64,000 bases of DNA from positions 1 to 64,000 of the forward strand of contig SUTF01000005.1 in assembly GCA_015063005.1 (NCBI GenBank). Reading direction: 5' to 3'. The DNA comes from Methanobrevibacter millerae (GTDB taxonomy: Archaea > Methanobacteriota > Methanobacteria > Methanobacteriales > Methanobacteriaceae). Below, piece after piece: positions 35,728 through 50,700 of this stretch (its first letter is position 1; every line of letters starts with the position of its first letter). Under the pieces are notes generated by a model. The model was not told the DNA's origin. It ran no database searches and was given only the letters and a program-made list of their open reading frames with translations. A program made the translations under genes and the position numbers.

Positions 35728-38700
35728 ATGGATAATAAAAAAATGATTATTATTTTATGTTTGTTTGGTATCTTTCTTTCGGCCTTGTCTGTTGCATCAG
35801 CAAGCGATGCTGTGGGTAATGAAACTTTTACCATGGATGTGGGAGAGGCTGAAAACGATATCATACTGACAAGTGGTGAAGATAATGCTATTTTAGGAGT
35901 GCCTTCACAATCTTTCAATGATTTGAATGATACGATTCAGGATCCTTCAATACCTGTTGGGGGAACTGTTTATCTAAACGGCGAATTTTCATACGAATCC
36001 GGTGATTTGGCTACCGGAATTGACATTAAAAAGAATTTGACTATTGACGGTAGGGGGTCAACCATAAATGCCCGTAATCAGGCAGCTATTTTCAACGTTA
36101 TAGGTGACACCCATATTGTTTTAATGAACATTACTTTTATAGGCGGTAATTCCACAAACGGTGGTGCCATCAATGTAGTTTCTGGAGGCAGTGTCGACAT
36201 AATGGACTGTACTTTTATCAACAACACTGCTACAAACCAAGGTGGAGCAATATACATTGATGGTGTGCTTCATGTCACTCAAACTACTTTTGATAACGGA
36301 CGTGCCGGTTCTGGCGGTTCCATTTACCTGAATAATACTTTTCAAATTTATTCTACAATAGACAATTCCACTTTCACAAATTCATATGTTTTCGGTGATG
36401 GTGGTGCTGTATATGTCAGTGCTGACAATGTGCACATGAAAGATTTAATATTTAGAAACAACACTGCTGGTGATGATGGTGGTGCTATATACTGGGAAGG
36501 TAGTACTGGGGTTATAGATAACATCACTTGTATAGAGAATAAGGGTATCAGTTTAGATAAATCTGGTAGTGATACCTCAAGTACTCGTGGTGGAACAATA
36601 TGTCTTACAGGTTCAGATGTGATTATTACTAAATCTCATTTCTCCCTATCTTCAGCATATATGGATGAGAATAAAAACTATTCTAAAGTGGATGGTGGTG
36701 CATTATTTATTACTGGTAATAATGTAGTTGTTAATGATACTACCTTTGATTCATGTGATGCTACTAATAATGGTGGTGCAATATATGTCATAGGTAACAA
36801 TACTCATATTTATAATTCTGATTTCAACAACTGTATTGCAAGAGATGGTGCAGCATTATATGTTGATGGAATAGGATGCAGTGTATATAATTCCACATTC
36901 ACCAATAATATTGCTAATGATGATGGTGGTGCTATATACTGGGAAGGTGATAATGGTGTCATATATAACATAACATGTATTAACAATAAAGGTGTAAGCG
37001 GGTATGACCCTCTTGAAGGAGAATACTCAAACTCAAAAGGTGGAACAATATGTCTTACAGGTTCCAATGTAAGTATAGACGAATCATCATTTACACAAAG
37101 TTCTTCTAAAGTTGACGGTGGAACTTTATTCATAACAGGTAATGACGTAAAGGTCATGCATTCTAATTTTACAAACTCCATTTTCACTGAAAGCAGTGGT
37201 GGAGCAGTATATATAATAGGTAACGATACTCATGTTACAGACTGTAATTTTGATGACTGTAAAGTTGATGTAAAAGGAGATCATCGTGGAGGTGCAATTT
37301 TTGTAGCGGGAAACGATGCAAATATCACCGGATCCACATTTACAAATACCAAAGCCCTAATCGGTGGGGCCATATGTATTGACGGTGATAACACTGTTGT
37401 TGATGGCTCAAAATTCTCCTATAACGATGCAGTTTCCTCTGCAGGAGGTAGTGGTGGTGCAATCAATGTTAACGGTGCTCATGCAGTAATTACAAATTCA
37501 GAATTCTCATATTCCACTGCTGTAAATTATGGTGGTGCCATAGCTGTATGGGGACCAAATGCAGTACTTGAAAACAACACTTTCAACAATTCAAAAACCA
37601 CAAAATTCAATGGAGGTGCAGTATTCATCAACGGTACACACACATCCATCTTTCTTTCAAATTTCACCCAGTGTAATGCCTTGGGGGATTCATATGCACG
37701 TGGTGGTGCAATCGATGTTCAGGGTGATGATACTCATATCATAAACTGTAATTTTGATGACTGTAACTCACGCTATGGTGGGGTCATTTATGTAAGCGGT
37801 ACTGATGCTGATATTGAAGATTCCACTTTCAAGGACAGTGAAGCTAAACAAGGTGGTGCAATCTATGTTGATGGTATCAATACATGTATATCAAACTCTA
37901 ATTTTACAGACATTTCTGCTGATAATTACGGTGGTACAATTTATGTTGCAGGAGCCAATGCAAATATTTCAAAAAGTAATTTCATAAGAAGCACTGTTAA
38001 AAATTTCAATGGTGGTGCAATATACATCGCAGGTGAAAACACCAATATTGAAAAATCAAACTTCACTTCTGCCCAGGCTTTGAATATAAGGAACAAGGCT
38101 CTTGGTGGTGCAATATATATTGATGGACAAAATACGGTAATCATGGAATCCGATTTTGAGGACTGCAAAGCCAGCCAGGGTGGAGGAGCAATTTATGCAT
38201 TCGGTAACATGGCAACAATTGCAAATTCCACATTCACTTCAAACACTGCAAAACAGGGTGGTTCAATTTATTTAACTTCATGGGGTGCTTTAGTTACCGG
38301 ATCCAACATAACCGGAAGTATTGCAACAGAAACCGGTGGTGGTATATATGTTGCTGAAGGAAGTATTCAGATAACCGAAAGTAATTTCGATGATTGTATT
38401 GCCAGAGGCTCTTCTGCAAACTATGGTGGTGGAGCTATTTACATTAACGGTCCGGATACCCATATTTCAGCTTCCAACTTCACCCACAACACCGCTCCAA
38501 GCGGTTACGCCCGTGGTGGTTCAATATTCATCAACGGTGAAAGGACAATCATAGACTCTTCACAATTCGAAAAAGGTAGTGCACATCAGGGCGGAGAAAT
38601 ATACATTGAAGGTGAGAATGCCGTCATTGACACATCCGAATTCGCCGGCAGTTCATCAAGATCCGCAGGAGGTTCCATCTATGTTAAAGGGGATGAAGCA

Positions 38701-41700
38701 ACAATAAGAAAATCAGGCTTTGACGGTGTTTATGCAGCCACCAACGGTGGAGCGATATACGTTGAAGGTGAACAAACCGACATATTGAATTCCTCATTCT
38801 ATAACTGTACCATCGGCGGCAGTTTCGGTGGTGCAATTTACATTGATGATTTGGGAACAACAGTTGCATTTTCCAATTTCACATTATCCAAAGCTAAGGA
38901 AGGAGGAGCAATTTACATTCGCGGAGAAAATACAACTATTACCTACTGTAATCTGCACAACAACACAGCCAATACCGCCGGTGCAATTAAGGTTTATGGT
39001 GATGACACTATCATATCCAACTGTAATTTCACTTACAACTTTGCATTGACAAGCAACGGTGGCGCCATGGATATAGGTGGTGCAAATGCATCCGTATACT
39101 ACTCATGGTTTGACCACAACGATGCAAAAGCAGACGGTGGTGCAATCAACTGGCTCGGTGGACACGGTGACGATTCAATTATAGGTTCCACTTTCACAAA
39201 CAACGTCGCTCACGACACCAACAGAGGTGGAGGTGCTATCTACTGGACACAGGGTCTTCCTATTGCATCAGGGGGTTTAATTAAAGATTGTATATTCATA
39301 AACAACACTGCAGCAGGAAGGCATGGGGGAGCTATTGATTGGTATCAGGCTTTGGATAGTGTAATCGACAACTGTCTTTTTGTCAACAACACATCCAAAG
39401 CTGATGGTGGTGCTCTTTATACTGGTGACCAGGGTGGTAACAGTGTAAACTTAACTATAACAAACAGCCAATTCTATAATAACACCGCTGGAAAATACGG
39501 TGGAGCTGTTGCAAATCAGATGGCTAATTCATATATTTTCAATAATACCTTTGACGGAAATAAGGCTATGGCCGGTGGGGGAACTCTATTGATGAAAGAG
39601 GGTCCTGCTGACAATTGTGTAATCGACCACTGTTACATTTTCAATTCCCATGTGGAAGACCTTTCTGCAGGATATGGTGAAGGTGGTGGAGCAATTCTCA
39701 TCGGTACAGATTCAAATATTACTATTTCAAATTCAGCAATCTTGAATTCCACAATCTTTAGAGGACCTGGAGGTGCAATTGCAATAGGCGGAAGTGACTG
39801 TTCTGTAATCAACGTTTCAATTCAGGACGCTTCAACACGCAATGATGACGGAGGCGCGATATACTGGAAAGGTATCAATGGTAAAATGAACAATGTTACA
39901 ATATTCAATGCCTCATCACATTCCACAGACAGTTCTAAATCATCTAACGGTGGTGCAATCCACATATCCGGATGGTACTGTAATGCGGATGACATCAAGA
40001 TATTCCAATCCTCTGCAAACAATGATGAAAACTGTGCAAAGACCAATTATGGTGGAGCGATATACGTCAGTGGTTCGTATGACGTATTGACCAATATTGT
40101 CATTGACAATTCATCTTCAACCAATGCAAAAATGAATGCCGGAGGGGGCGCAATCTTCTATGATGGATATGGAGGTACATTAATCAACGCAACAATTTCA
40201 AATACTCTTGCAACAGGTAACGGTGGTGCAATATACTGGAAAGGAAGCGCACCTGCCAATATCAGCAACATTTCAATTACCTACTCCCAGACAGAAGTGA
40301 TAAATTCAGCCAACAGTGCTGATGGTGGTGCAATATATACAACAACTGTTTCTCAATTGGATAATGTCTATATAAATGGAGCACGCGCTTACAAGAACTC
40401 AGGTGATGTTCACGGTGGTGCCATATATATGAAGGACGGCAGAACCCTCAACAATATCACTGTCATAGGTTCCCGCGCTTCAACCGATGAGGGAACATCA
40501 ATGGGCGGTGCAGTTTACTTCACAAGAGATAGGGGATCATCCAATGTCTGGGTTTACAATTCATCATTCGAAGAGAATAATGCCGATTTGGGTGGAGCAT
40601 TATTCTATGAAAAGATAACTGCCCGTATATATGACTCATCATTTGTAGGAAACGTTGCTAATCAGGATGGTGGAGCTGTATACAGCAGAAATGATGATGA
40701 ATATATATACAATTCCATTTTTGAACATAACAGCGCTAAAAGAGGAGGAGCAATATTCTCTCAAGACGGCCATATTCAAATTTCAGATTCAAGTTTTGAA
40801 TTCAACACTGCTGAGGAGAAAGGTGGTGCAATCTTTTACAATTATAATAATAAAGCTGGATCAAGCGTATTGCTGAGAGTCAATCTGCTCAACAATACTG
40901 CATTCCAGGGTTCCGCAATATATGGTACCAAATTCAACAAGCTGTCTTTAACTGATGTTACTCTTCTTGACAACCAGGCAAATTCAAACAAGTTCACAGA
41001 AAAGGCAGTTGGTGTAGATGAGGAAGGAAACAATTACACAAGTGCAGTATTTTTAGGATTCGACAATCTGTTAAATGGGATCTGGCAGGAAGGCAATTAT
41101 GCCCTTGCATGTACTAATGTAACCTACTGGGGTGTTGGAGGAAGGAGCAAAGCCAATTCCCCACCAACTCAAAGTGACAGGGAAGTTAATATAAACGTCA
41201 CTGTTGAGATGTATGATGAAAACGGTGTGCAGTTGCATACCGAAGATCTTGTCACAGACAAGGATGGTAAGGTTAAATATACCTTTAAAGCCGAAGAAGA
41301 CAAGACATACTATTTCGCATTCTCACATAAGACCGACAGATACTACACCTGGTTAAGAGACACCTTATCCAACAGTAGTCTCGTTAAAATTTATGTTTAC
41401 ACCCCAATCTACTATGGTCAAAATCAGACCATACTCATATCCTTGACCGATGGCGCATGGGGAAATCTGAATGGGACTGTCATAGTGACATTCAATGATA
41501 CTCAGCACACTACATTCGTATTTGATGTACTTAACGGTACTGCAAACAAAACAGGCATTTCCAATCTGCCTATTGGCCATTATAATGCAACTGCCACATT
41601 CGCAGGCGACATAAACCATACGGGCGATAGTGATTGGACCATATTTGAAGTAGTTCCATATGATGATTTGGCAATTACAAAGGATGTTAACGTGACAGCA

Positions 41701-44700
41701 GATGTGGTAAATGTTGGCGATATCATCAAATACACAGTAACCGTAACAAACTATGGACCAAGTAAGGCATTTGGTGTAAACGTGACAGAAAGGCTAAGCC
41801 CATATCTCAAACTTATCAGAAGCAAAACAACAAAAGGCAGCTATAATCTTGAAGACGGCTACTGGTATATCGGAGAACTTGAAAAGGACGATTTCGAAAC
41901 ATTGACAATAATTGCAGAAATAGTCCATATGGGACCGATAACCAATACAGTTTGGGTAACAGGTTTAGGAAGAGACATCAACATGTCAAACAATGTAGCT
42001 TCCGCACACAACTTCACAGCAGTGCCTATTGTTGATTTGCGCATCAGCAAGGAAATCAATGATACAAGAGATGTCATCAACGTGCTTGACAAGGTCCAAT
42101 TCACAATCACTGTAGTCAATGACGGCCCAGCTAATGCAACAGGTGTTGTTGTAGAGGAATTCCTGGACAGTCATCTGAAGTTGATTTCCAGCAGTCCAAG
42201 TGTGGGCACATATGAAGGAGGTACCTGGAACATCGGCAACCTGTCAAACGGCAGCACAGCAACACTGAAAATCGTTGCTCAAGTAGTCTATTCAGGCAAT
42301 ATTTCCAATTCCGTGCACGTTTACGGATATGAAAACGAATCAAATTACACAAATAACTATGCTTCTATCAAAAACATCACTGCAGTAGCTAATGTAGACC
42401 TGCAAATAAACAAATATGTCAACGTATCCGGCGTAGTTAATGTAACCGATAAAATAAAATTTACAATAACAGTTACAAACAACGGTCCATGCAATGCAAC
42501 CGGTGTATATGTAGCTGAAACTTTAAGCCCACATCTCAGGGTTCTTTCCAATACCACAACTGTCGGCGAGTGGGACGGATCCACTTGGATTATCGGCAGG
42601 TTGAATGAAGGGGATGTTGAAAATCTCACAATAATTGCTGAAGTAATTTCCGCAGGTACAATTTCCAATGCGGTTGCAATATTTGGAAACGACAACGATA
42701 CAAACAGATCAAACAACAATGACAGCATTGAAAACATCACAGCAGAGGACATCGTCGATTTAAGAATCAACAAGACTGTTGATGTTACAACTCAGACAGT
42801 CAATGTCAGTGATATTATAATATTCACTGTCCACGTTAAAAATTATGGTCCATGTGATGCTACAAATGTTAATGTAACCGAGAAATTAAGTCCTCATCTT
42901 AAACTGATAAGCTACAATACCTGGAGCAGCTATTATGACGTTGATGAGGGCATATGGTATATAGGCAATCTGACCAACGGCGATTGGAGGGATTTGGTCA
43001 TTGTAGCTGAAGTCGTTTCAGCAGGAACAATCTCCAATGTGGTTATTGTAAACAGTACAGAAAAGGACACCAACAAATCTAACAACAGGGATGAAATTGA
43101 CAATATTACAGCAAAGGATATTGTTGATTTGCAGATTAAAAAAGAGGTCAATACTACTTTCAATGTTATTACTGTAACCGATTACCTTAAATACACAATT
43201 ACTGTATTCAATGACGGTCCTTCTAATGCTACCAATGTTAATGTGTCTGAGGTTTTAAGTCCTCATCTCAAGTTAATCAAATATGAAACTGAACAGGGTT
43301 ATTATAATGTAACCGGTGGATACTGGTATATCGGAAGGTTAAATAATCAGTCTACAGCTGTTTTAACCATTTATGCTCAGGTGATAAGCAATGGAACCAT
43401 TTCCAACGTGGTTATTGTAAACAGCACAGAAAACGATACTGACCCTTCAAACAACAGGGATGAAATTGACAATATCACTGCAGTCTATATAGTTGACTTG
43501 CAAATCAGAAAAGAGGTCAACGTTTCTTCAACAGACATTGACATAACTGATATAGTCAAGTTCACTATCACTGTTTACAATGCAGGCCCTTGTAACGCTA
43601 CAAATGTGTATGTCTGCGAACCTTTAAGCTATAATCTCATACTTCTTAACATTACTCCAAGTAAAGGACATTACGACGATTGTTACACATGGTTTGTCGG
43701 TAATTTGACCAGTGGGGAAACTGCAACATTGACAATCGTTGCAGGAATTGCATATGCGGGTATGATTGAAAATGCAGTTAATGTAACATCTAATGAAATT
43801 GACACTAACCTAAGCAACAACAAGGACAATATCACTCCAATTAATGTGTCCGCTCACATGGATTTCGGAATAAACAAAACAGTCAATGCCAGTGTTGTTA
43901 ATGTGAACGATTATATCGAGTTTACTGTTGTCGCTTACAATAAAGGTCCTTCCAATGCAGGAGGCATATATGTTTTTGAAGCTTTGGATTTCAATCATCT
44001 GGGCAGTGACTACACTTTTGTTGCAACTGAAGGCACTACATATGACGGTTATACATGGTATATCGGTCATCTTGATGCAGGCGCCAACGCTACACTGAAA
44101 ATATCTGCTCGCGTTATAAAAGAAGGCAATTTCTCAAATTATGTTGAAATATTTGGTTTCGGTAACGATACCAACAAATCAAACAATAACGCCACTGTCA
44201 ATATCACTGCAAAACCGGTCGTTGATTTGGCAATCACCAAAGAGGTCAATGTTACATCAGGTATTGTTTATTACATGGATACAATCAAATTCACAGTCAC
44301 AGTTGTAAACAGAGGTCCGTGCGATGCCACTTATGTAAATGTGACTGAAGCTTTGGATTCCCATCTTGAATTGGTAAATTGTGTTCCGGGTAAAGGATAT
44401 TATGATGTTGGTAGTGGTGTCTGGCATATAGGTGATTTGGCTAAGTATGATTGGACTCAATTGGAGATTGTTGCCAGAGTGATTGCAACTGGAAACATTA
44501 GCAATGCGGTTACTGTAACCAGCTTTGAAAACGATACCAACAAGTCAAACAATAATGACAGTATCCCTAACATTACAGCTAAACCTATCGTTGACTTGCA
44601 AATCAAAAAAGAAGTCAATTTCACAGGTGATGTCATTAACGTGACTGATTACATCAAATTCATAATCACTGTTTATAATGACGGCCCTTCAAATGCCACA

Positions 44701-47700
44701 GACGTAAATGTAACTGAGGTCTTAAGCCCTCATCTCAAATTGATTAAATCCGAAACTGAATATGGTTATTATAACTTGACCGGCGGTTACTGGCACATCG
44801 GAGATTTAAAGACCAAATCCACAGCTGTCCTGACAATATATGCTCAAGTAATAAGTGAAGGAATAATTTCCAATGTGGTTATCGTAAACAGCACAGAAAA
44901 TGACAGCGATCCGTCAAACAACATTGATAAAATTGATGATATCCCTGCAGTAATCGTTTTCGACCTGCAGATTAGAAAAGACGTCAACACTTCAAGGGAT
45001 ATTGACGTAACAGAATCAATCATGTATACAGTCACTGTTTACAATGCAGGTCCGTGCAATGCCACTGAAGTATATGTGGCTGAACCTTTAAGCGATAACC
45101 TTATAATGACTGATTATGATACAGGAGGCGCAGGTTGGTATGACGGTTATACATGGTTTATTGGTGATTTAAACAACGGATCTACCGCGACCCTTACAAT
45201 TTGTGCTAAAGTGGCATGCGGTGGTATCATTGAAAATAGGGTTAACGTGACCGGAAGAGGAATCGATACCAATCTCTCAAACAACAAAGCCAATGTCACT
45301 CTCAATGCATCCGCTCATGTGGATTTACAAATCTTTAAATTCTATACAGGTGAAATGCAGGTTAATGTAAGCGATTGGGTCAAGTTTGATATTATTGCTT
45401 ATAATGCCGGCCCTTGCAATGCTACCGGCGTCTATGTGCTTGAAGAATTGGATGGCCATCTTGGCAATTACTATTATTATGCAATTGAAGGAACTACATA
45501 CGACGGATATACATGGAATATCGGCAGATTGGATTCAAAGGGCCGTGCTCATTTAACAATATTCGCTCAGGTTATTTCAGCGGGCAATTTCTCAAACTAT
45601 GTTGAAATACGCGGATATGACAATGATACAGACCCATCAAACAACAATGACACTGCTCCTAACATTACCGCCAAACCTATCGTTGACTTGGCAATTACAA
45701 AAGAGGTCAATGTTACAAACGGAACTGTCTATTACAATGATACAATCAAATTTACAATTACAGTTACAAACAATGGTCCATGCGATGCCACTTATGTAAA
45801 TGTGACTGAGGCTTTGGATTCCCATCTTGAATTGGTAAAATGGGATGGTGACGGATATTATAATGTTGATGAAGGAGTATGGCATATAGGCGATGTGGCT
45901 AAGGATGATATGGCTCAGCTTGAGATTATAGCCAGAGTGATTGCACTTGGAAACATTACCAATGCGGTTAGTGTAAATAGCTTTGAAAACGATACAAACA
46001 AATCAAACAACAATGACTCTATCCCTAACATTACTGCCAAACCTATCGTCGATTTAAGAATCCAAAAGACAGTCAACGTCAGTACTACCGATGTCAATGT
46101 GACTGACATAATCGAATTCACAATAACAGTCTGGAATGACGGTCCGTGCAATGCAACCAACGTATATGTCTGCGAACCTTTAAGTGACTGCCTTGAAATA
46201 ATTAATGTGGAAGGACCAGGCAGATATATTGACAGATACACTTGGGTCATTGGCGATATGGCCAACGGCACTAATGCAACTTTAAAAATCACTGCTAGAA
46301 TCATATACTCCGGAATTATCGAAAACAGGGTCAATGTGACATGCAATGACACAGACATTAACATGACAAACAATTATGACAACATTTCTCCGCTTAATGC
46401 AACCACTTATGTTGACTTGGCCATCAGCAAAACAGTCAATGTCACAACTGGAGTAGTGGTTGTAGGTGATGTGGTAGAGTTCACCATTGTCGCATACAAT
46501 TATGGTCCATGTAATGCAAGCGGGGTATATGTGCTTGAGGCTTTAGACTTCGATCATCTAAGTTATGATTATACATATGTCGCAAGTGCTGGCACTACAT
46601 ATGACGGATATACCTGGTATATAGGCTATCTTGATGCGGGTGCAAACGTCACCTTGAAGATAACTACCCGTGTTGCAGAACCGGGCAATTTCTCAAACTA
46701 TGTTGAAATATTTGGTTATGATGATGACCGCAATAAGTCAAACAACAATGCTACTGTCAACATCACTGCAAATCCGGTCGTTGATTTGGAAATTACCAAA
46801 GAGGTCAATGTCGGCGATGAAGTATTGGTAGGACAAACAGTTGTATTCACAATCACTGTCAGAAACAACGGTCCATGTGATGCCACTAATGTCAATGTTA
46901 CTGAGGTCTTAAGCCCTCATCTTGAAATGATTGAATACATCACATGGGACAGCTATTATGATGTTGATGAAGGTATGTGGTACATTGGCAATTTAAGCAA
47001 ATACGACTGGAGACAGATAATCATCGTGACCGAGGTCATTTCAGCCGGAAACATTTCCAACACAGTCAGCGTAGTCAGCACAGAAAACGATACCAACAAG
47101 TCAAACAACAATGATACAATTCCAAACATCACTGCAAAACCTGCAGTCGATTTACAGGTCATTAAAGAAGTCAATGTAACATCCAGATTTGTTGAGGTAT
47201 ATGATTTCATAGAATACATAATTACAGTCTATAATGACGGTCCGTGCAACGCTACAGGGGTAAACGTGACTGATTCATTAAGTTCCTATCTTAAATATGT
47301 CAGCAGCCAAACAGAATTTGGATATTATAATTCAACCGGCGGCTACTGGTACATAGGAAATCTGGCAAACGGCACTACTGCCAATCTGACCATCCAGGCA
47401 CAGGTGATGAGGGATGGAAGCGTAATTCCAAACGTGGCAATTGCACACAGCAAGGAAAACGATACCAATCCATATAACAATAGGGATGAGGTCATCATCG
47501 CGGCATTGCCTGTTGTCGATTTGAGAATTACCAAAGAAATGAACATAACATCCGATGAAATCGGAGTAACAGACTACATAAAATTCATAATTACAGTTTA
47601 TAATGACGGTCCGTGCAACGCTACCGGAGCGTATGTAATCGAATCCTTAAGCGACAAGCTCCATCTAATCAGCAATGTCACAAGTCAAGGAGATTATGAC

Positions 47701-50700
47701 GGATATACCTGGAATATTGATAACATTACCGTCGGAGCCAACGTTACCTTGACCCTTTATGCTCAAGTAATCTATGCAGGTAACGTTTCAAACGTGGTTG
47801 TCGTCTATGCATATCAAAATGAAACCAATTATACAAACAACAATGCAAGCGTTAACTTCACCGCAATAAATAATGTTGATTTGATAATTACAAAAAATGT
47901 CAACGTTTCAGGCATAGTCAACGTGACTGACAGAATCAAGTTCACAATAACAGTTACAAACATCGGACCATGTAATGCAACCGGTGTATATGTAAGTGAA
48001 GTTTTAAGCCCACTTCTTAAGGTAATATCCAATGAAACAAGCGTCGGAGAGTGGGACGGTTCCACTTGGGTCATAGGCAACCTGACAAAAGGAGATGTCC
48101 ATACATTGACAATCATTGCTGAAGTGATTTCTGCCGGAAACATTTCCAATTTCGTTTCAATCACAAGCAGCGACAATGATACCAACAAGTCAAACAACAA
48201 CGCAAGCATTGAAAACATCACTTCAGTCAACATTGTCGATTTGGCTATCAATAAGACAGTTGATGTTGAAAGTGAGGTTGTCGCCATCGGTGACAGGATA
48301 GTCTTTACAGTCACTGTCTGGAATAATGGTCATTGTGATGCCACCAACGTGAACGTTACCGAGGCTTTGGATTCACATCTCAAAATGGTGAACTGCACCA
48401 CATGGGACAGCTATTATGACGTTGATGATGGTGTCTGGTATATAGGTGACTTGGCTAAGGATGACTGGAGGCAATTAATCATTGTTGCTGAAGTCGTTTC
48501 AGCAGGCAACATTTCCAATGTTGTAGTCGTAACAAGCACAGAAAACGATACAAACAAATCTAATAACAATGATACCATTCCTAACATTACAGCAGTGGAT
48601 GTTGTCGATTTGACAATCACCAAAGAGGTAAATGTTGGAGACACAGTACTTGTAGGTCAAACTGTAATCTTTACAGTCACAGTCAGAAACAACGGTCCAT
48701 GTGATGCCACAAACGTGAATGTCACTGAAGTATTGAGTCCTCATCTTGAAATGATCGGATACAGTACCTGGGACAGCTATTATGATGTTGATGAGGGTAT
48801 CTGGTACATTGGCAATCTGTCCAGAAAAGATTGGAGGCAATTGATCATTGTTGCTAAGGTTATATCAGCGGGTAACATTTCCAATGTCGTTGTTGTAACA
48901 AGCACAGAAAACGATACCAACATGTCAAACAACAATGCTAGCATTCCTAACATTACTGCTCGCGATGATGTTGATTTGGCTATTAATAAGTCAGTTAATT
49001 TCACAGGTGATGTTGTCTGTGTTGGTGATACCATTATTTTCACTGTTACTGTTTGGAATGATGGTCCTTGTGATGCTACTAATGTGAATGTTACTGAGGC
49101 TTTGGATGCTCATCTTAAACTGGTTAGTTACAGTACTTGGGACAGCTATTATGATGTTGATGATGGTGTATGGTATATTGGTGACTTGGCTAAGGATGAC
49201 TGGAGGCAATTGGTCATTGTTGCTGAAGTCATTTCAGCGGGTAACATTTCCAATGTTGTTGTTGTGACAAGCAGTGAGAACGATTCCAACATGTCAAACA
49301 ACAATGCAAGCATTCCTAATATTACTGCTCATGATGATGTTGATATTGTAATCACCAAAGAGGTTAATGTAAATGGTACTGTATTGATAGGTCAAACTGT
49401 AATCTTTACAGTCACTGTCAGAAACAATGGTCCTTGCGATGCTACTAATGTGAATGTTACTGAGGCTTTGGATTCACATCTTAAAATGTTAAGCTATAGT
49501 ACTTGGGACGGTTATTATGATGTTGATGATGGTGTCTGGTATATTGGCAATTTAACTAAAGACGATTGGAGACAATTAATTATCGCTGCTGAAGTTATCT
49601 CAGCTGGTAACATTTCCAATGTCGTTGTTGTAACAAGCACAGAAAACGATACCAACATGTCAAACAACAATGCAAGCATTCCTAACATTACTGCTCGCGA
49701 TGATGTTGATTTGGCTATCAATAAGTCAGTTAATTTCACAGGTGATGTTGTCTGTGTTGGTGATACTATTATTTTCACTGTTACTGTTTGGAATGATGGT
49801 CCTTGTGATGCTACTAATGTGAATGTTACTGAGGCTTTGGATGCTCATCTTAAACTGGTTAGTTACAGTACTTGGGATAGTTATTATGATGTTGATGAGG
49901 GTGTCTGGTATATAGGTGATTTGGCTAAGGATGACTGGAGGCAATTGGTCATTGTTGTTGAGGTCATTTCTGGCGGTAACATTTCCAATGTTGTTGTTGT
50001 GACAAGCAGTGAAAATGATTCCAATAAGTCAAATAATAATGCTAGCATTCCTAATATTACTGCTCATGATGATGTTGATCTGGCAATCACTAAATCAGTT
50101 AATTTCACAGGTGATGTTGTCTGTGTTGGTGATACTATTATTTTCACTGTTACTGTTTGGAATAATGGTCCATGCGATGCCACAAATGTGAATGTCACTG
50201 AAGTATTGAGTCCACATCTTAAACTGGTTAGTTATAGTACTTGGGATAGCTATTATGATGTTGATGATGGTGTCTGGTATATTGGCAATTTAACTAAAGG
50301 AGATTGGAGACAATTAATAATCGCTGCTGAAGTCATCTCTGCCGGAAACATTTCCAATGTTGTTGTTGTAACAAGCAGTGAAAATGATTCCAATAAGTCA
50401 AATAATAATGCAAGCATTCCTAATATTACTGCTCATGATGATGTTGATCTGGTAATCACCAAGGAAGCCAATGTAAACGATACTATATTTGTAGGTCAAA
50501 CTGTAATCTTTACAGTTACAGTAAGAAACAATGGTCCATGCGATGCCACAAATGTGAATGTCACTGAAGTATTGAGTCCACATCTTAAACTGGTTAGTTA
50601 TAGTACTTGGGATAGCTATTATGATGTTGATGATGGTGTCTGGTATATTGGCAATTTAACTAAAGGAGATTGGAGACAATTAATAATCGCTGCTGAAGTC